From contig JAWPHD010001342.1 in NCBI GenBank assembly GCA_037043455.1, forward strand, positions 1 through 64,000: a stretch of 64,000 nt of DNA, given 5' to 3'. Of the stretch, positions 12,012-24,989 are shown piece by piece. Position 1 is the stretch's first letter, and each line of letters starts with the position of its first letter. The stretch comes from Cyrtodaria siliqua. Taxonomy: Eukaryota; Mollusca; Bivalvia; Adapedonta; Hiatellidae. A program made the translations under genes and the position numbers. A model generated the notes under the pieces. It saw nothing but the letters and a program-made list of their open reading frames with translations, was not told the DNA's origin and ran no database searches.

Positions 12012-12300
12012 ACAAGAGGCCCAAGAGGGCCTGTAGACGCTCTACTGGCTAACATGGCTCTTGTAACATCAATGAAGCGACTGACTGCCATTTAAGTTTT
12101 TTTGAAAGTTTCGGGCAAAAAACAGCTTTTTAACTTTATCATGGGCCATAACTAAAGAATCTGGTAAAGATAGTTTGGTAAAGATCAGATGAAAAATGAA
12201 GGCCCTACCGTATAAACGAGGCAAAATATAGCATGTTTAACTAAATCAAGAGCCATAACTCCTCTGTTATTGGTCCGACTAGAGAATAATAATAATCAAA

Positions 12301-13136
12301 ACAAGAGGTCAATGACCTTGAAGCTCTACTGATTGATTTTGATTTCAGGAAGTAGTCGCTACAGACTTGTTTTTTGAAAAATTATTTTTAGCCGTGGCGG
12401 CCATCTTGAATTTCCGGCCGACCTGAAATTTTGCTAGGATCAATTAGACATCAAGAGCAACATTCCTGAAAATCTGTCAAGTAGTTTCAAAGGAGTAGTC
12501 GCTACATAACTGTATGTAAACAAAGATGGCTGCTGGCAGCCATGTTTAACGTTGAATCAAAACGATTTTTGACAAGGACCAACATCATGTCATGCTGATC
12601 ATTTTAGAAAAAGTCTCATATCAATATCACTTATAGTTTTCAAGTAGTAGTCGCTACAAACTTGTATTTTGAAAATCTATTTTTAGCCATGGCAGCCATA
12701 TTGAATTTCCGGGCGACCTGAAATTTTGCTAGGATCAATTAGACATCAAGAGCAACATTCCTGTGAAGTTTCATGAAAATCCGTCCAGTAGTTTCAGAGG
12801 AGTAGTCGCTACAAGTTTTCGACAAGGACCAACATCATGTCATGCTGATCATTTTAGAAAAAGTCCCATATCAATATCACTTATAGTTTTCATGAAGAAG
12901 TCGCTACAAACTTGTTTTTTAAAAACCTATTTTTAGATCTGGCGGCCATCTTGGATTTTGCATCAACATGAATTTTTGCTAGGATCAACTAGACTTCATG
13001 GGCAACATTTCTGTAAAGTTTCATGAAAATCCAATCAGTAGTTTCAGAGGATAAGTCGCTACAAAAAAAAGTTTACGGACAGACGGACGCCGCACCACGG
13101 CATAAGCTCTGCTGATCTCTGATCAGTAGAGCTAAA
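12301..13136 (+). repeat. Family B modular element, complete copy
   Basis: 5' end ACAAGAGGTCAATGACCTTG then AAGCTCTACTGAT. Modules contain GTTTCATGAAAATCCGTC, AGGAGTAGTCGCTACAA and GGCGGCCATCTTGAATTTCC. A GGACAGACGGACG tract leads to hairpin GCTCTGCTGATC/GATCAGTAGAGC (13106-13132). A second partial 3' portion follows (13137-13326), ending in another CTGATCAGTAGAGCTAAA. Confidence 0.82.
12306..12318. promoter_or_regulatory. Perfect IR1 nuclear-receptor-type palindrome in family B
   Basis: AGGTCA-A-TGACCT at the B element 5' end. The same 13 bp occur at 21693-21705, 29021-29033 and 43197-43209. IR1 of AGGTCA is the canonical binding form for EcR/USP- and FXR/RXR-type receptors. Binding is an inference. 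Confidence 0.5.
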
Positions 13137-14210
13137 AATCTATTTTTAGCTGTGGCGGCCATCTTGAATTTCTGGCCGATCTGAAATTTTGCTAGGATCA
13201 ATTAGTCATTAAGAGCAACATTCCTGTAAAGTTTCATGAAAATCTGTCAAGTAGTTTCAAAGGAGTAGTCGCTACAAGTTTTTACTATATAACTGATCTC
13301 TGTATATATCTCTGATCAGTAGAGCTAAAAATAAATCAAAAAAAAAAAAAAGTCAAAAATAAATAAAGAAAATAAAAAGTAAAAAAAAGAAAATTTAAAA
13401 ATAAATAAAAATAATAACGTAAAAAATAAAGTCATAAAATCTACTAAAGTTTGGCAAAGATGAGATGCAAAATGAAGGCCCTATCGTATGACGAGGCAAA
13501 TAATAGCATTTTTAACAAAATCAAGGGCCATAACTCCGCTGTTTATGGTTCGATCTGGCTGGTTTTCAAACTTGACCAAGCTTTAATAGACATTAACAAT
13601 CTGATAAAGTTTGATAAGATCGGATGAAAAATGAAGGCCCTATCGTCTTAACGAGGCAAAATATATCATTTTGAACTAAATCAAGGGCCATAACTCCGCT
13701 GTTACTAGTCCGATATGAATGTTTTTCGAACTTGATCGAGCTTTCATTGATATTAACAATCTGATAAAGTTTGCTAAAGATCGGATGAACAATGAAGCCC
13801 CTATCATCTTAACGAGGCAAAATATAGCATTTTTAACTAAATCAAGGACCATAACTCTGCTGTTACTGGTCCGAACTTGTCTGAGCTTTCATTGATATTA
13901 ACAACCTGTTAAAGTTTGGTAAAGATCGGATGAAAAATGAAGGCCCTATCGTCTTAACGAGACAAAATATAGCAATATAGCATTTTTAACTAACTCAAGG
14001 GCCATAACTCCGCTATTACTTGTCCGATTTGGCTGGTTTTCGAACTCATCCGAGCTTTCATTGATATTAACAACCTATTAAAGTTTGGTAAAGATCGGAT
14101 GAAAAATGAAGGCCCTATCGTCTTAACGAGACAAAAGTTAACGACGGACGGACGACGGACAACTCGGCATCCCATCCCTTCGGCCAGTAGAGCTAAAAAA
14201 CAAGTTTAAT

Positions 14211-14248
14211 GACTAGTGAACACTACTCACCCAAAAGTGAGCTGTACA
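14211..14248 (-). repeat. Detached inverted monomer of the 8.7-11.9 kb minisatellite
   Basis: On the minus strand it reads CAGCTCAC then GGGTGAGTAGTGTTCACTAG, matching the minisatellite unit. It sits 2.3 kb away, just beyond the family A element, in opposite orientation. Confidence 0.7.
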
Positions 14249-14649
14249 GAGATGAGATAAATACAAGGACTATGGTTTCCAATTATAGACAAATACGAAT
14301 AATGATAAACCCATATCATTACTGCACCTACCATCCGGTAAACTATCGCCCGATAAACTGTATCTACCGCATGCTGAAGCTGGTTCGGTAATGGTGCTGT
14401 TCCACTTAAATATGTTTAAAGGTAGTGTGTTGTGTAATCAGAAAAATAAACTCATCAGAAAAACTGACTCAATTCCAATTTACATTGAAATGTGAAAAAT
14501 GTCTATCATGTTTATGGTATATGGTTACATTCATGTTGGCCTAATCAAATTAAGGAGGGCCTCTGGGCAGTTTATGCTAATCAAGTTACCCTGCGTAAAT
14601 TAAGCCTGTATTGCTTAATGCCATTGGGTGATTTTCATATTCGACACAG

Positions 14650-14849
14650 AAATATGATTTAGTTTATCTGGCATTTGATGAAGTTGATAAATTTGACTAC
14701 CAAGCATTCACCATTGGTGAGAAGTGTCTTCGTAGGTTACTAAGGATGCAATTCAGAAAGTATCAAAATAAGCCAGCCCTGCCTGTCGAAAATGTTATTC
14801 TTAAAAAGGGTATTTCCTCTGGTAACAATATATCAAATTATATGAATTG
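14650..14849 (+). CDS. Candidate internal exon, unknown protein
   Basis: A 200-bp stretch open in one frame between a CGACACAG acceptor and a strong TTG/GTGAGT donor. It reads KYDLVYLAFDEVDKFDYQAF, then TIGEKCLRRLLRMQFRKYQN and KPALPVENVILKK. The composition looks protein-like and the sequence is outside recognised repeats. I do not recognise the family. With this donor it does not join in phase to the next candidate exon; an earlier donor (TCTG/GTAACA at about 14820) would. Confidence 0.42.
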
Positions 14850-14986
14850 GTGAGTGAAACTGAAGTACAGTCAACAATCCTTGGTCCTGGTTTTCTATTT
14901 ATACTGAATGGATGTATTCCACGCAAAGGTGGACTTTTTTAACTTGATTTTATTTTAACATTCATCAAACCGAACACCTTTAGCAG

Positions 14987-15217
14987 CTTAATCTAGAACA
15001 GGAAAAGATAAAATATAATAAAGGATACAATGGGGATGTTGCATTGCTCTTATGTTTTATACAGAAAGAGCTCAAAAACTGGTTAATGGTGAAAGAATTA
15101 AAATCCATAGAAAATACAGGAGATAAGACCTTTGAACATTTGGAATCTTGGAATGATGACATAAAGTTCTTTAACCATAAACTAGTATGGAATATTGATA
15201 AATATAATTTAAAGTAA
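14987..15217 (+). CDS. Candidate terminal exon, unknown protein
   Basis: After acceptor CTTTAGCAG a frame of about 76 codons reads LNLEQEKIKYNKGYNGDVAL, LLCFIQKELKNWLMVKELKS and on to ESWNDDIKFFNHKLVWNIDK, ending TAA at 15215-15217. An AATAAA overlaps the stop region (TAAATAAAAT). The length is well above chance for such AT-rich DNA. It may be the last exon of the same gene as 14650-14849, or a piece of an unrecognised mobile element. Confidence 0.42.
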   Translation, partial: LNLEQEKIKYNKGYNGDVALLLCFIQKELKNWLMVKELKSIENTGDKTFEHLESWNDDIKFFNHKLVWNIDKYNLK

Positions 15218-15219
15218 AT

Positions 15220-16375
15220 AAAATCAGCAATTGTTTTAAATAACACAACATGTATATAAAATGTATACATTGTTTTTTCTCATTTTATGATTGAATGTTC
15301 ATTTGCAATGATATTCATCTATATGCCATATATATACAATTATCGTAAAAGCGATTGATGAAATCATCGTTTCGTTTCTCGGCATTCTTTAATAGGTCAT
15401 ATTATCCTCCTTTGGGGGCAGACAACAGTTTTCTATTCATATCCAGAGCTTTTCTAAGAATTGTGAAGACTCCCTAGCCTGGTAATTTTGTGAAAAAAAA
15501 GGGTGATAACGGTGTGAAAAAAGTTTTGAAAGATTGTTAAAAGCAGTATTACAACTGTCTAATGTGAATGTATCCAAAACAAAACAATATTGAATGTTGT
15601 TTACCGAAATCAGTCACAACTGTGAAAAAAATGACCAATTTAGAATTGTGAAGTAGCCGAATATCCGCCCATGTTTTAGAATGAAATAAGGCACTGATAT
15701 CAGATGAGTGGAGTGCCTCGGATTCAACTATCTCCCTCTGTACAAGTTAGTCACACACCTGAAAAATAAACAGCACACCAATGAATCTACAACACCTACT
15801 GCTTTACAAATCAGATATAAGAAACATTCACCCACAGCTCTTACTATATACTGACACACTCAGTATATAATGTCTAACAAAGTCGCGAAAACTGTTGCTG
15901 ATCCGAGTGGATATCTGTCAAAACACACACACACACACACAGGTTAGGCGCAAATTACATCACAAAGTGCTGCATTTATTTTTGCTGTCAACTTGAAGTA
16001 CAACCTACAAATCCATACCAATATACCGTATCACCATCCTCATGCTGTTTGTTGACATTTTAAAAGAAACACAAAATTCACAGATTTTCCACAAAGCCTC
16101 AGTTTCGCATTTCAGCCCTATACAATTCTATGGGAATCCATCATGGTGTCAGGGAAGCTTGTCAAATTGTTTCTCAAACTCTATTCTCACCAGTCATAAC
16201 AAAAATAAAGCATAGAAAAATGTTTTCAAGAAGAGATATGCATTCAATATTCACATTTACCCTTTATTTCAGAATTTCACCAGGGCATATTCGAAACTGA
16301 TGCTAAAACTGTTGTCTGCTACCTTTTACATAGTGTGGTATTTTGATAATTTGTTCACCGTTCTTGTTTAAGAAT
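15220..16375. other. Non-repetitive AT-rich stretch
   Basis: No gene or recognised repeat apart from a short (CA)n at about 15922-15941. If the frame at 14987-15217 is real, the first part could be its 3' UTR. Confidence 0.4.
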
Positions 16376-16379
16376 ATTG

Positions 16380-19300
16380 CAACAAACACCTTAACAACAA
16401 TCATCTACTACATAACAACAACCATCTACTACACAACAACAAACACCTTTAACAACAATCGTGTACTACACAACAACAAACACCTCAACAACAATCATCT
16501 ACTACACAACAACAACACCTTAACAACAATCATCTACTACACAACAACAACACCTCAACAACAATCATCTACTACACAACAGCAAACACCTCAACAATCA
16601 TCTACTACACAACAATAAACACAACAACAATCATCTACTACACAACAATAAACACCTTAACAACAATCATCTACTACACAACAACAACACCTTAACAGCA
16701 ATCATCTACTACACAAAAACAAACACCTCAACAACAATCATCTACTACACAATAACAAACACTTCAACAACAATCATCTACTACACAATAACAAACACTT
16801 CAACAACAATCATCTACTACACAACAACAAACACCACAACAACAATCATCTACTACACAACAACAAACACCATAACAACAACAATCATCTACTACACAAC
16901 AACAAACACCACAACAATCATCTACTACACAACAATAAACACCTTAACAACAACAATCATCTACTACACAACAACAAACACCACAACAATCATCTACTAC
17001 ACCACAATAAACACCTTAACAACAATCATCTACTACACAACAACAACACCTTAACAACAATCCTCTACTACACAACCACAAACCTACACAACCACAAACA
17101 CCATAACAACAACAATCATCTATTACACAACAACAAACACCACAACAATCCTCTACTACACAACAATAAACACCTCAACAACAATCATCTACTACACAAT
17201 AACAAACACCTCAACAACCATCATCTACTAAACAACAACAACACTCCTCTACTACACAACAATAAACACCTCAACAACAATCATCTACTACACAACAACA
17301 AACACCTTAACAACAATCATCTACTACACAACAACAAACACCACAACAACAATCATCTACTACACAACAACAAACACCTCAACAACAATCATCTACTACA
17401 CAATAACAAACACTTCAACAACAATCATCTACTACACAATAACAAACACCTCAACAACCATCATCTACTACACAACAAACACCTTAACAACAATCATCTA
17501 CTACACAACAACAAACACCTCAACAACAATCATCTACTAAACAATAACAAACACCTCAACAACCATCATCTACTACACAACAACAAACACCTCAACAACC
17601 ATCATCTACTACACAACAACAAACACCTCAACAACAATCATCTACTACACAATAACAAACACTTCAACAACCATCATCTACTACACAACAACAACGCCGT
17701 AACAACAATCATCTACTACACAACCCAAAACACCTTAACAACAAACACCTTAACAACATTCATCTACTACACAACCACAAACACCATAACAACAACAATC
17801 ACCTACTACACAACAATAAACACCTTAACAACAATCATCTACTTCACAACAACAAACGCCTTAACAACAATCATTGACTACACAACAAACAAACACCTTA
17901 ACAACACTCATTTACTACACAACAACAAACACCACAACAATCATCTACTACACAACAACAAACACCTCAACAACCATCATCTACTACACAACAACAAACA
18001 CCTCAACAACCATCATCTACTACACAACAACAACACCTTAACAACAATCATCTACGACACAATAACAAACACCTCAACAACAATCATCTACTACATGACA
18101 ACAAACACCTTAACAACTATCATCTACTACACAACAAACACCTCAACAACAATCATCTACTACACAACAACAAACACCTTAACAACTATCATCTACTACA
18201 CAACAAACACCTCAACAACAATCATCTACTACACAACAACAAACACCTTAACAACAATCATCTACTGCACAACAACAATCATCTACTGCACAACAACAAT
18301 CATTTACTACACAACAACAAACACCTCAACAACAATCATCTACTGCACAACAACAATCATCTACTACACAACAACAAACGCCTTAACAACATCATCTACT
18401 ACACAAAAAACACCTCAACAACAATCATCTACTACACAATAACAAACACCTTAACAACAATCATCTACTACACAACAACAAACACCTCAACAACAATCAT
18501 TTACTACACAACAACAACACCTTAACAACAATCATCTACTACACAACAACAAACACCTCATCTACTACACAACAACAAACACCTCAACAACAATCATCTA
18601 CTACACAACAACAAACACCTCATTTACTACACAACAACAACACCTTAACAACAATCATCTACTACACAACAACAAACACCTCAACAACAATCATCTACTA
18701 CACAACAACAAACACCTCATCTACTACACAACAACAAACAACTCAACAACAATCATCTACTACACAACAACAAACACCTTAACAACAATCATCTACCACA
18801 CAATAACAAACACCTTAACAACAATCATCTACTGCACAACAACAATCATCTACTACACAACAACAACAATCATCTACTACACAATAACAACAATCATCTA
18901 CTACACAACAACAAACACCTCAACAACAATCACCTACTACACAACAAACACCTCAACAACAATCATCTACTGCACAACAACAATCATCTACTACACAACA
19001 ACAACAATCATCTACTACACAACAACAACAATCATCTACTACACAACAATAAACACCTCAACAACAATCATCTACTGCACAACAACAATCATCTACTACA
19101 CAACAAACACCTCAACAACAATCACCTACTACACAACAAACACCTCAACAACAATCATCTACTGCACAATAACAAACACCTCAACAACAATCATATACTA
19201 CACAACAAACACCTCAACAACAAACACCTTAACAAAAATCATCTACTACACAACAAACACCTCAACAACAATCATCTACTACACAACAACAAACACCTCA

Positions 19301-21685
19301 ACAACAATCACCTACTACACAACAAACACCTCAACAACAATCATCTACTGCACAATAACAAACACCTCAACAACAATCATATACTACTCAACAAACACCT
19401 CAACAACAAACACCTTAACAAAAATCATCTACTAAACAACAAACACCTCAACAACAATCATCTACTACACAACGACAAACACCTCAACAACAATCACCTA
19501 CTACACAACAACAAACACCTTAACAACAATCATCTACTGCACAACAACAAACACCTCAACAACAATCACCTACTACACAACAAACACCTCAACAACAATC
19601 ATCTACTGCACAATAACAAACACCTCAACAACAATCATATACTACTCAACAAACACCTCAACAACAAACACCTTAACAAAAATCATCTACTACACAACAA
19701 ACACCTCAACAACAATCATCTACTACACAACAACAAACACCTCAACAACAATCACCTACTACACAACAACAAACACCTCAACAACAATCATCTACTACAC
19801 AACAACAAACACCTTAACAACATCATCTACTACACAACAACAACACCTTAACAACAATCATCTACTATACAACAACAAACACCTCAACAACAATCATCTA
19901 CTACACAACAACAAACACCTTAACAACAATCATCTACTATACAACAACAAACACCTTAATAACAATCATCTACTACACAACAACAAACACCTTAATAACA
20001 ATCATCTACTAATCATCTACTACACAATAACAAACACCTTAACAACAATCATCTAATACACAACAACAAACACCTCAACAACAGTCATCTACTACACACT
20101 AACAAACACCTTAACAACAATCATCTACTACACAACAACAAAAACCTCAACAACAATCACCTACTACACATCAACAAACACCTCAACAACAATCATCTAC
20201 TGCACAACAACAATCATCTACTACACAACAACAATCATCTACTGCACAACAACAATCATCTACTACACAACAACAAGCATCTACTACACAACAACAATCA
20301 TCTACTGCACAACAACAATCATCTACTACACAACAACAATCATCTACTGCACAACAACAATCATCTACTACACAACAACAATCATCTACTGCACAACAAC
20401 AATCATCTACTACACAACAAACACCTCAACAACAATCATCTACTACACAACAAACACCTCAACAACAATCATCTACTACACAACAACAATCATCTACTAC
20501 ACAACAACAAACACCTTAACAACAATAATCTACTACACAACAACAATCATCTACTACACAACAACAAACACCTTAACAACCATCATCTACTACACAACAA
20601 CAATCATCTACTACACAAAAACAAACACATTAACAACAATCATCTACTGCACAACAACAATCATCTACTACACAACAAACACCTCAACAACAATCATCTA
20701 CTACACAACAACAATCATCTACTACACAACAACAAACACCTTAACAACAATCATCTACTGCACAACAACAATCATCTACTACACAACAAACACCTTAACA
20801 ACAATCATCTACTACACAACAAACACCTCAACAACAATCATCTACTACACAACAACAATCATCTACTACACAACAACAAACACCTTAACAACAATCATCT
20901 ACTGCACAACAACAATAATCTACTATACAACAAACACCTCAACAACAATCATCTACTACACAACAACAATCATCTACTACAACAATCATATACTACACAA
21001 CAACAAACACCTCAACAACAATCATCTACTACACAACAACAATCATCTACTGCACAACAACAATCATCTACTACACAACAACAATCATCTACTGCACAAC
21101 AACAATCATCTACTACACAACAACAATCATCTACTGCACAACAAACACCTCAACAACAATCATCTACTGCACAACAACAATCATCTACTACACAACAACA
21201 AACACCTTAACAATCATCTACTACACAACAAACAACACAACACCAATCACCTACTAGACAACAAACATCTCAACAACAATCATCTACTACACAACAACAA
21301 ACACCTCAACAACAATCATCTACTGCACAACAACAAACACCTTAACAACAACCACCTCAACAACAATCATCTACTACACAATAACAAACACCTCAACAAC
21401 AATCATCTACTACACAACAACAAACACCTCAACAACAATCATTTACTACACAACAACAGACACCTTAACAACAATCATCTACTACACAACAACAAACACC
21501 TTAACAACAATCATCTACTATACAACAACAAATACCTTAACAACAATCATTTTCTACACAACAACAAACACCTGAACAACAATCATCTACTACACAACAA
21601 CAAACACCTCAACAACAATCAACAAACACCTTAACAATCATCTACTACACGTCAACAAACACCTCAACAACAATCAACTATTACA
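16380..21685 (+). repeat. 5.3-kb minisatellite, 36-bp unit, nearly G-free plus strand
   Basis: The unit is ACAACAATCATCTACTACAC followed by AACAACAAACACCTCA (36 bp), with variants CCTTAACAAC, ACAATAACAAAC and CTGCACAAC. Shorter 21-bp units occur, and at about 20200-20410 units with CTGCAC and CTACAC alternate strictly, giving a 42-bp higher-order repeat. G on the plus strand is almost confined to the CTGCAC variant. Because units are usually multiples of three, short open frames appear (e.g. 18095-18442), but they are broken by indels and not convincing genes. Confidence 0.92.
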
Positions 21686-21688
21686 CAA

Positions 21689-23558
21689 CAAGAGGTCAAT
21701 GACCTTGAAGCTCTACTGATAGGTTTTTGATAGCTAGATCAGCATTCCTGTGACGTTTCATGAAAATCCGTCAAGTAGTTTCAGAGAAGTAGTCGCTACA
21801 AGTTTTCATCATATAACTCTATGTAAACAAAGATGGCCACTGGCGGCCATGTTTAACGTCAAATCAAAATATTTTTTGACAAGGATCAACATCATGTCAT
21901 AAGGATCATTTTAGAAAAAGTCCCATGTCAATATCACTTTTCAAGAAGTAACTTGTTTTTTGAAAAACTATTTTTAGCCGTGGTGGCCATCTTGAATTTC
22001 CGGCCGACCTGAAGTTTTGCTAGGATCAATTAGACATCAACAGCAACATTCCTGTGAAGTTTCATGAAAATCCATCGAGTAGTAACAGAGGAGTAGTCGC
22101 TACAAGTTTTTACTAGATAACTCTATGTAAACAAATATGGCCGCTGACAGCCATGTTTACTATCGAATCAAAACGATTTTCGACAAGGACTAACATCATG
22201 TCATGCTGATAATTTTAGAAAAAGTCCCATATCAATATCATTTATAGTTTTGAAGAAGTAGTCGCTACAAACTTCTTTTTTGAAAATCTGTTTTTAGCCG
22301 TGGCGGCCATCTTTAATTTCTGGCCGACCTGAAGTTTTGCTAGGATAAATTAAGACTTCAAGAGAAACATTCATGTGAAGTTTCATGAAAATCCGTCAAG
22401 TAGTTTCAGAGGAGTAGTTGCTACAAGTTTTCATTATATAACTCTATGTAAACAAAGATGGCCACTGGCAGCCATGTTTAACGTTGAATCAAAATAATTT
22501 TCGACAAGGATCAACATCATGTCATACTGATCATTTTAGGAAAAGACGCATATCAATATCACTTATAGTTTTCAAGAAGTAGTCACTACAAACTTTATTT
22601 TTAGCCGTGGCGGCCATCTTGAATTTCCGGCTGACCTGAAATTTTGCTAGGATCAATTAGACATCAAGAGCAACATTCCTGTGAATTTTCATGAAAATCC
22701 GTCAAGTAGTTTCAAAGTAGTAGTTGCTACAAGTTTTTACTAAATAACTCTATGTAAACAAAGATGGCCGCTGCAGCCATGTTTAACATCAAATCAAAAC
22801 GATTTTCTACAGGACTAACACCACTATCATCTCCCTTGAATACTCGTTCCCTACAGATGAAAGAGGTAGATAAAAAAAACAAGTTTGCTTTTCTACATTT
22901 TACAGGATACATTGATTTATCTTTACCAGGTTCTAAATCTACAGCATTTTAGGAAGAGATGACAGAAAAATGCATGTTGATATAAGATTTCTAGCTAATT
23001 CTGCCTCATTTTACACATCATGGGTCTAATCACCACGGGGTTGTATTTTTGTATAAATTTTGATAGGTGTCACGCAAACATGAAATTAAAAAAAGTTCAA
23101 TCTGGTAAATATTTTTTAAATGTGTTTTAAATTGCAGATATTGGATCAATCAAGAATTTAAGCATAAATACATGTTGCAAAATCTTTTTTATCTCTATGC
23201 CACGAACAAAAACATTACAATGGGACCCTATGGAAAATTAATTGTGGTGTGAGACGTACAAGGACCAACATCATGTCATACTGATCATTTTAGAAAAAGT
23301 CCCATATCAATATCACTTAAAGAGTTTTCAAGAAGTAGTCGCTACAAACTTGTTTTTTAAAAATCTATTTTTAGCTTCGGTGGCCATCTTGGATTTCACA
23401 TCAACATGAATTTAGGAGCACTAGACTTCATGGGCAACATTTCTGTAAAGTTTCATGAAAATCTATTCAGTAGTTTCAGAGGAGTAGTCGCTACAAAAAA
23501 AAGTTTACGGACAGACGACGGACACCGCACCAGGGCATCTCTGATCAGTAGAGCTGAA
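21689..23558 (+). repeat. Family B element, long copy with an insertion
   Basis: 5' end AAGAGGTCAATGACCTTGAA at about 21690, directly abutting the minisatellite. Four to five ~400-bp module sets follow. A non-module segment occupies about 22810-23260, flanked by similar TACAGGACTAACACCA and TACAAGGACCAACATCA. The 3' end is CTCTGATCAGTAGAGCTGA near 23558. Confidence 0.78.
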
Positions 23559-23569
23559 AATAATTCCAG

Positions 23570-23815
23570 TCTTTTTCAGCACCCCTCAAAACTAACTCCA
23601 TTTCAGTAATAATTCAACTGTATTCCTACCCATTTTCAAATTGTCATATCTTCCTCGAAAATCACTCAGTGGCATCCAAACTTGGCAGAAGTCAGGAACA
23701 TGTTCCAATCTTGTCACCTGAAGGCAGAAATAAGAGAACGGTTGCACATTTCCAAGTTGAGAGCAAACCGATTAACACAGCCCAGGGAGGTAATTCCGTA
23801 GAGAGACCTTTAACT
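23570..23815 (+). repeat. Dispersed ~220-bp repeat, copy 1
   Basis: From CAGTCTTTTTCAGCACCCCT to ACCGATTAACACAGCCC it matches 28501-28717 in direct orientation with few differences. The sequence after it resembles copy 2 again, once a ~48-bp segment present only in copy 2 is skipped. Confidence 0.75.
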
Positions 23816-24989
23816 GAATATTTGACATAAGACTCAAAACTTTATCAAAGTAACAATATTGATGAACATAAAATGACTATTTGGTGTTATCCGCAACTAT
23901 TTTTAACAAAATGGCATAAAACATGAAGCCAGTCACATTTGCCTGAAATCAGTTTAGGACGACTTGAAAATGCACAGAACTGCCACGACATATCAACTGC
24001 TACTCTTGAATATCTTCTATACTTGTTAAAGAAAAAGTTAGACACTTTTAAGTTTTTGTCTTATATGATTGTTTTATCTTAATATTGTATCAAATTTACT
24101 GTATATGTAATATTACATAATTCAAGTGTCAAAATGCATGCCCTTATTTGGCAATTTATTGGTTTCTTGAATAAATGCGTTATTATTCTAACGGTACATC
24201 ATCTTTGACTTATAATTTTTGCTTCCAAAGAAACTTCATTGTTGGTAGATAAGCCTACTTGTAATTATAGTTGATGGCTAAGTGGACTGGTGAAATCCTA
24301 AACCTTCCAAACACCCCTTGGCCTCTTTCTGTCCTGTATAAATAGGAGGTAATTATAATTTTGTACGCTAAAATGTTGGTGTATATGGTTAAATGTTTAC
24401 GCCAAAATATAACGACGTAATTTTCGAAAAGATGCTGTGACCAAGACGTAAAGGTGCCGACACAAATAAGCTGGAGGCATTACACCGCGGTATCAATGCC
24501 TCAAACCCGAAACACGTAACCTTTCGACATAACGCTAAAGGCAGAAAATAAAGTGCCGCAGCACGGTTAAATGACGGATGGGCAAATTCAGCCATAGAAC
24601 TAGAAATGTGTCCATAGGACACGGATGCCCCGGGTATAAGTTACTAGAACTATGAATTTGCCAAAAAAGTTATAAGGTACAAGTGGGAGAAGCAGTGGTG
24701 AATGGATAAAATAAAAGATATACAATGCAATTATATGTGTTCAAAGTCAGTATATGCAACAATAAATTTGCATATGAAAAGTATTTACATATATAAGATA
24801 ACTCACTGTCCCATCATATTTCAGAGCACTGTCACCATCACATTTGAGAAGGTGAACCAGTGAATGGTCAGAGAAATATGTAGGAAAACACTGGCAATTG
24901 GCTTATCATCCCGCTTTGTGTGGAAGGCTAGGTCTAATGTGAAGCCACTGATATGCACCAGTTGTATATATGAATTCAAAACATGAACC
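23816..24989. other. Mostly unique AT-rich stretch
   Basis: No confident gene. A ~50-codon open stretch lies at 23932-24081 (plus) with AATAAA near 24172, but neither splice signals nor a family are clear. A TATAAATAG box-like string sits at 24337-24345 with nothing recognisable downstream. Confidence 0.35.

Larger units (their letters stand above)
12012..14196 (+). repeat. Family A element interrupted by family B
   Basis: It starts ACAAGAGGCCCAAGAGGGCC (12012) with GCTCTACTGGC, is broken at about 12300 by a B element, resumes at about 13327 with an A-rich linker and ~165-bp modules (GGGCCATAACTCCGC), and ends CGGCCAGTAGAGCTAA at 14196. Confidence 0.75.

Noticed and set aside
18095..18442. 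115-codon frame with repeated TTIIYYTTTNT
   Set aside because: It lies entirely in the 36-bp minisatellite and is open only because the unit is a multiple of three; neighbouring units are broken by indels.
16380..21685. Possible CRISPR-like array
   Set aside because: Contiguous tandem units without unique spacers, in a eukaryotic genome; this is a minisatellite.
22764..22952. 62-codon frame beginning MAAAAMFNIK
   Set aside because: Its start is the family B module phrase for GATGGCCGCTG..CATGTTTAAC; no evidence of a gene.
24337..24345. TATAAATAG box
   Set aside because: A single AT-rich string with no supported gene downstream.
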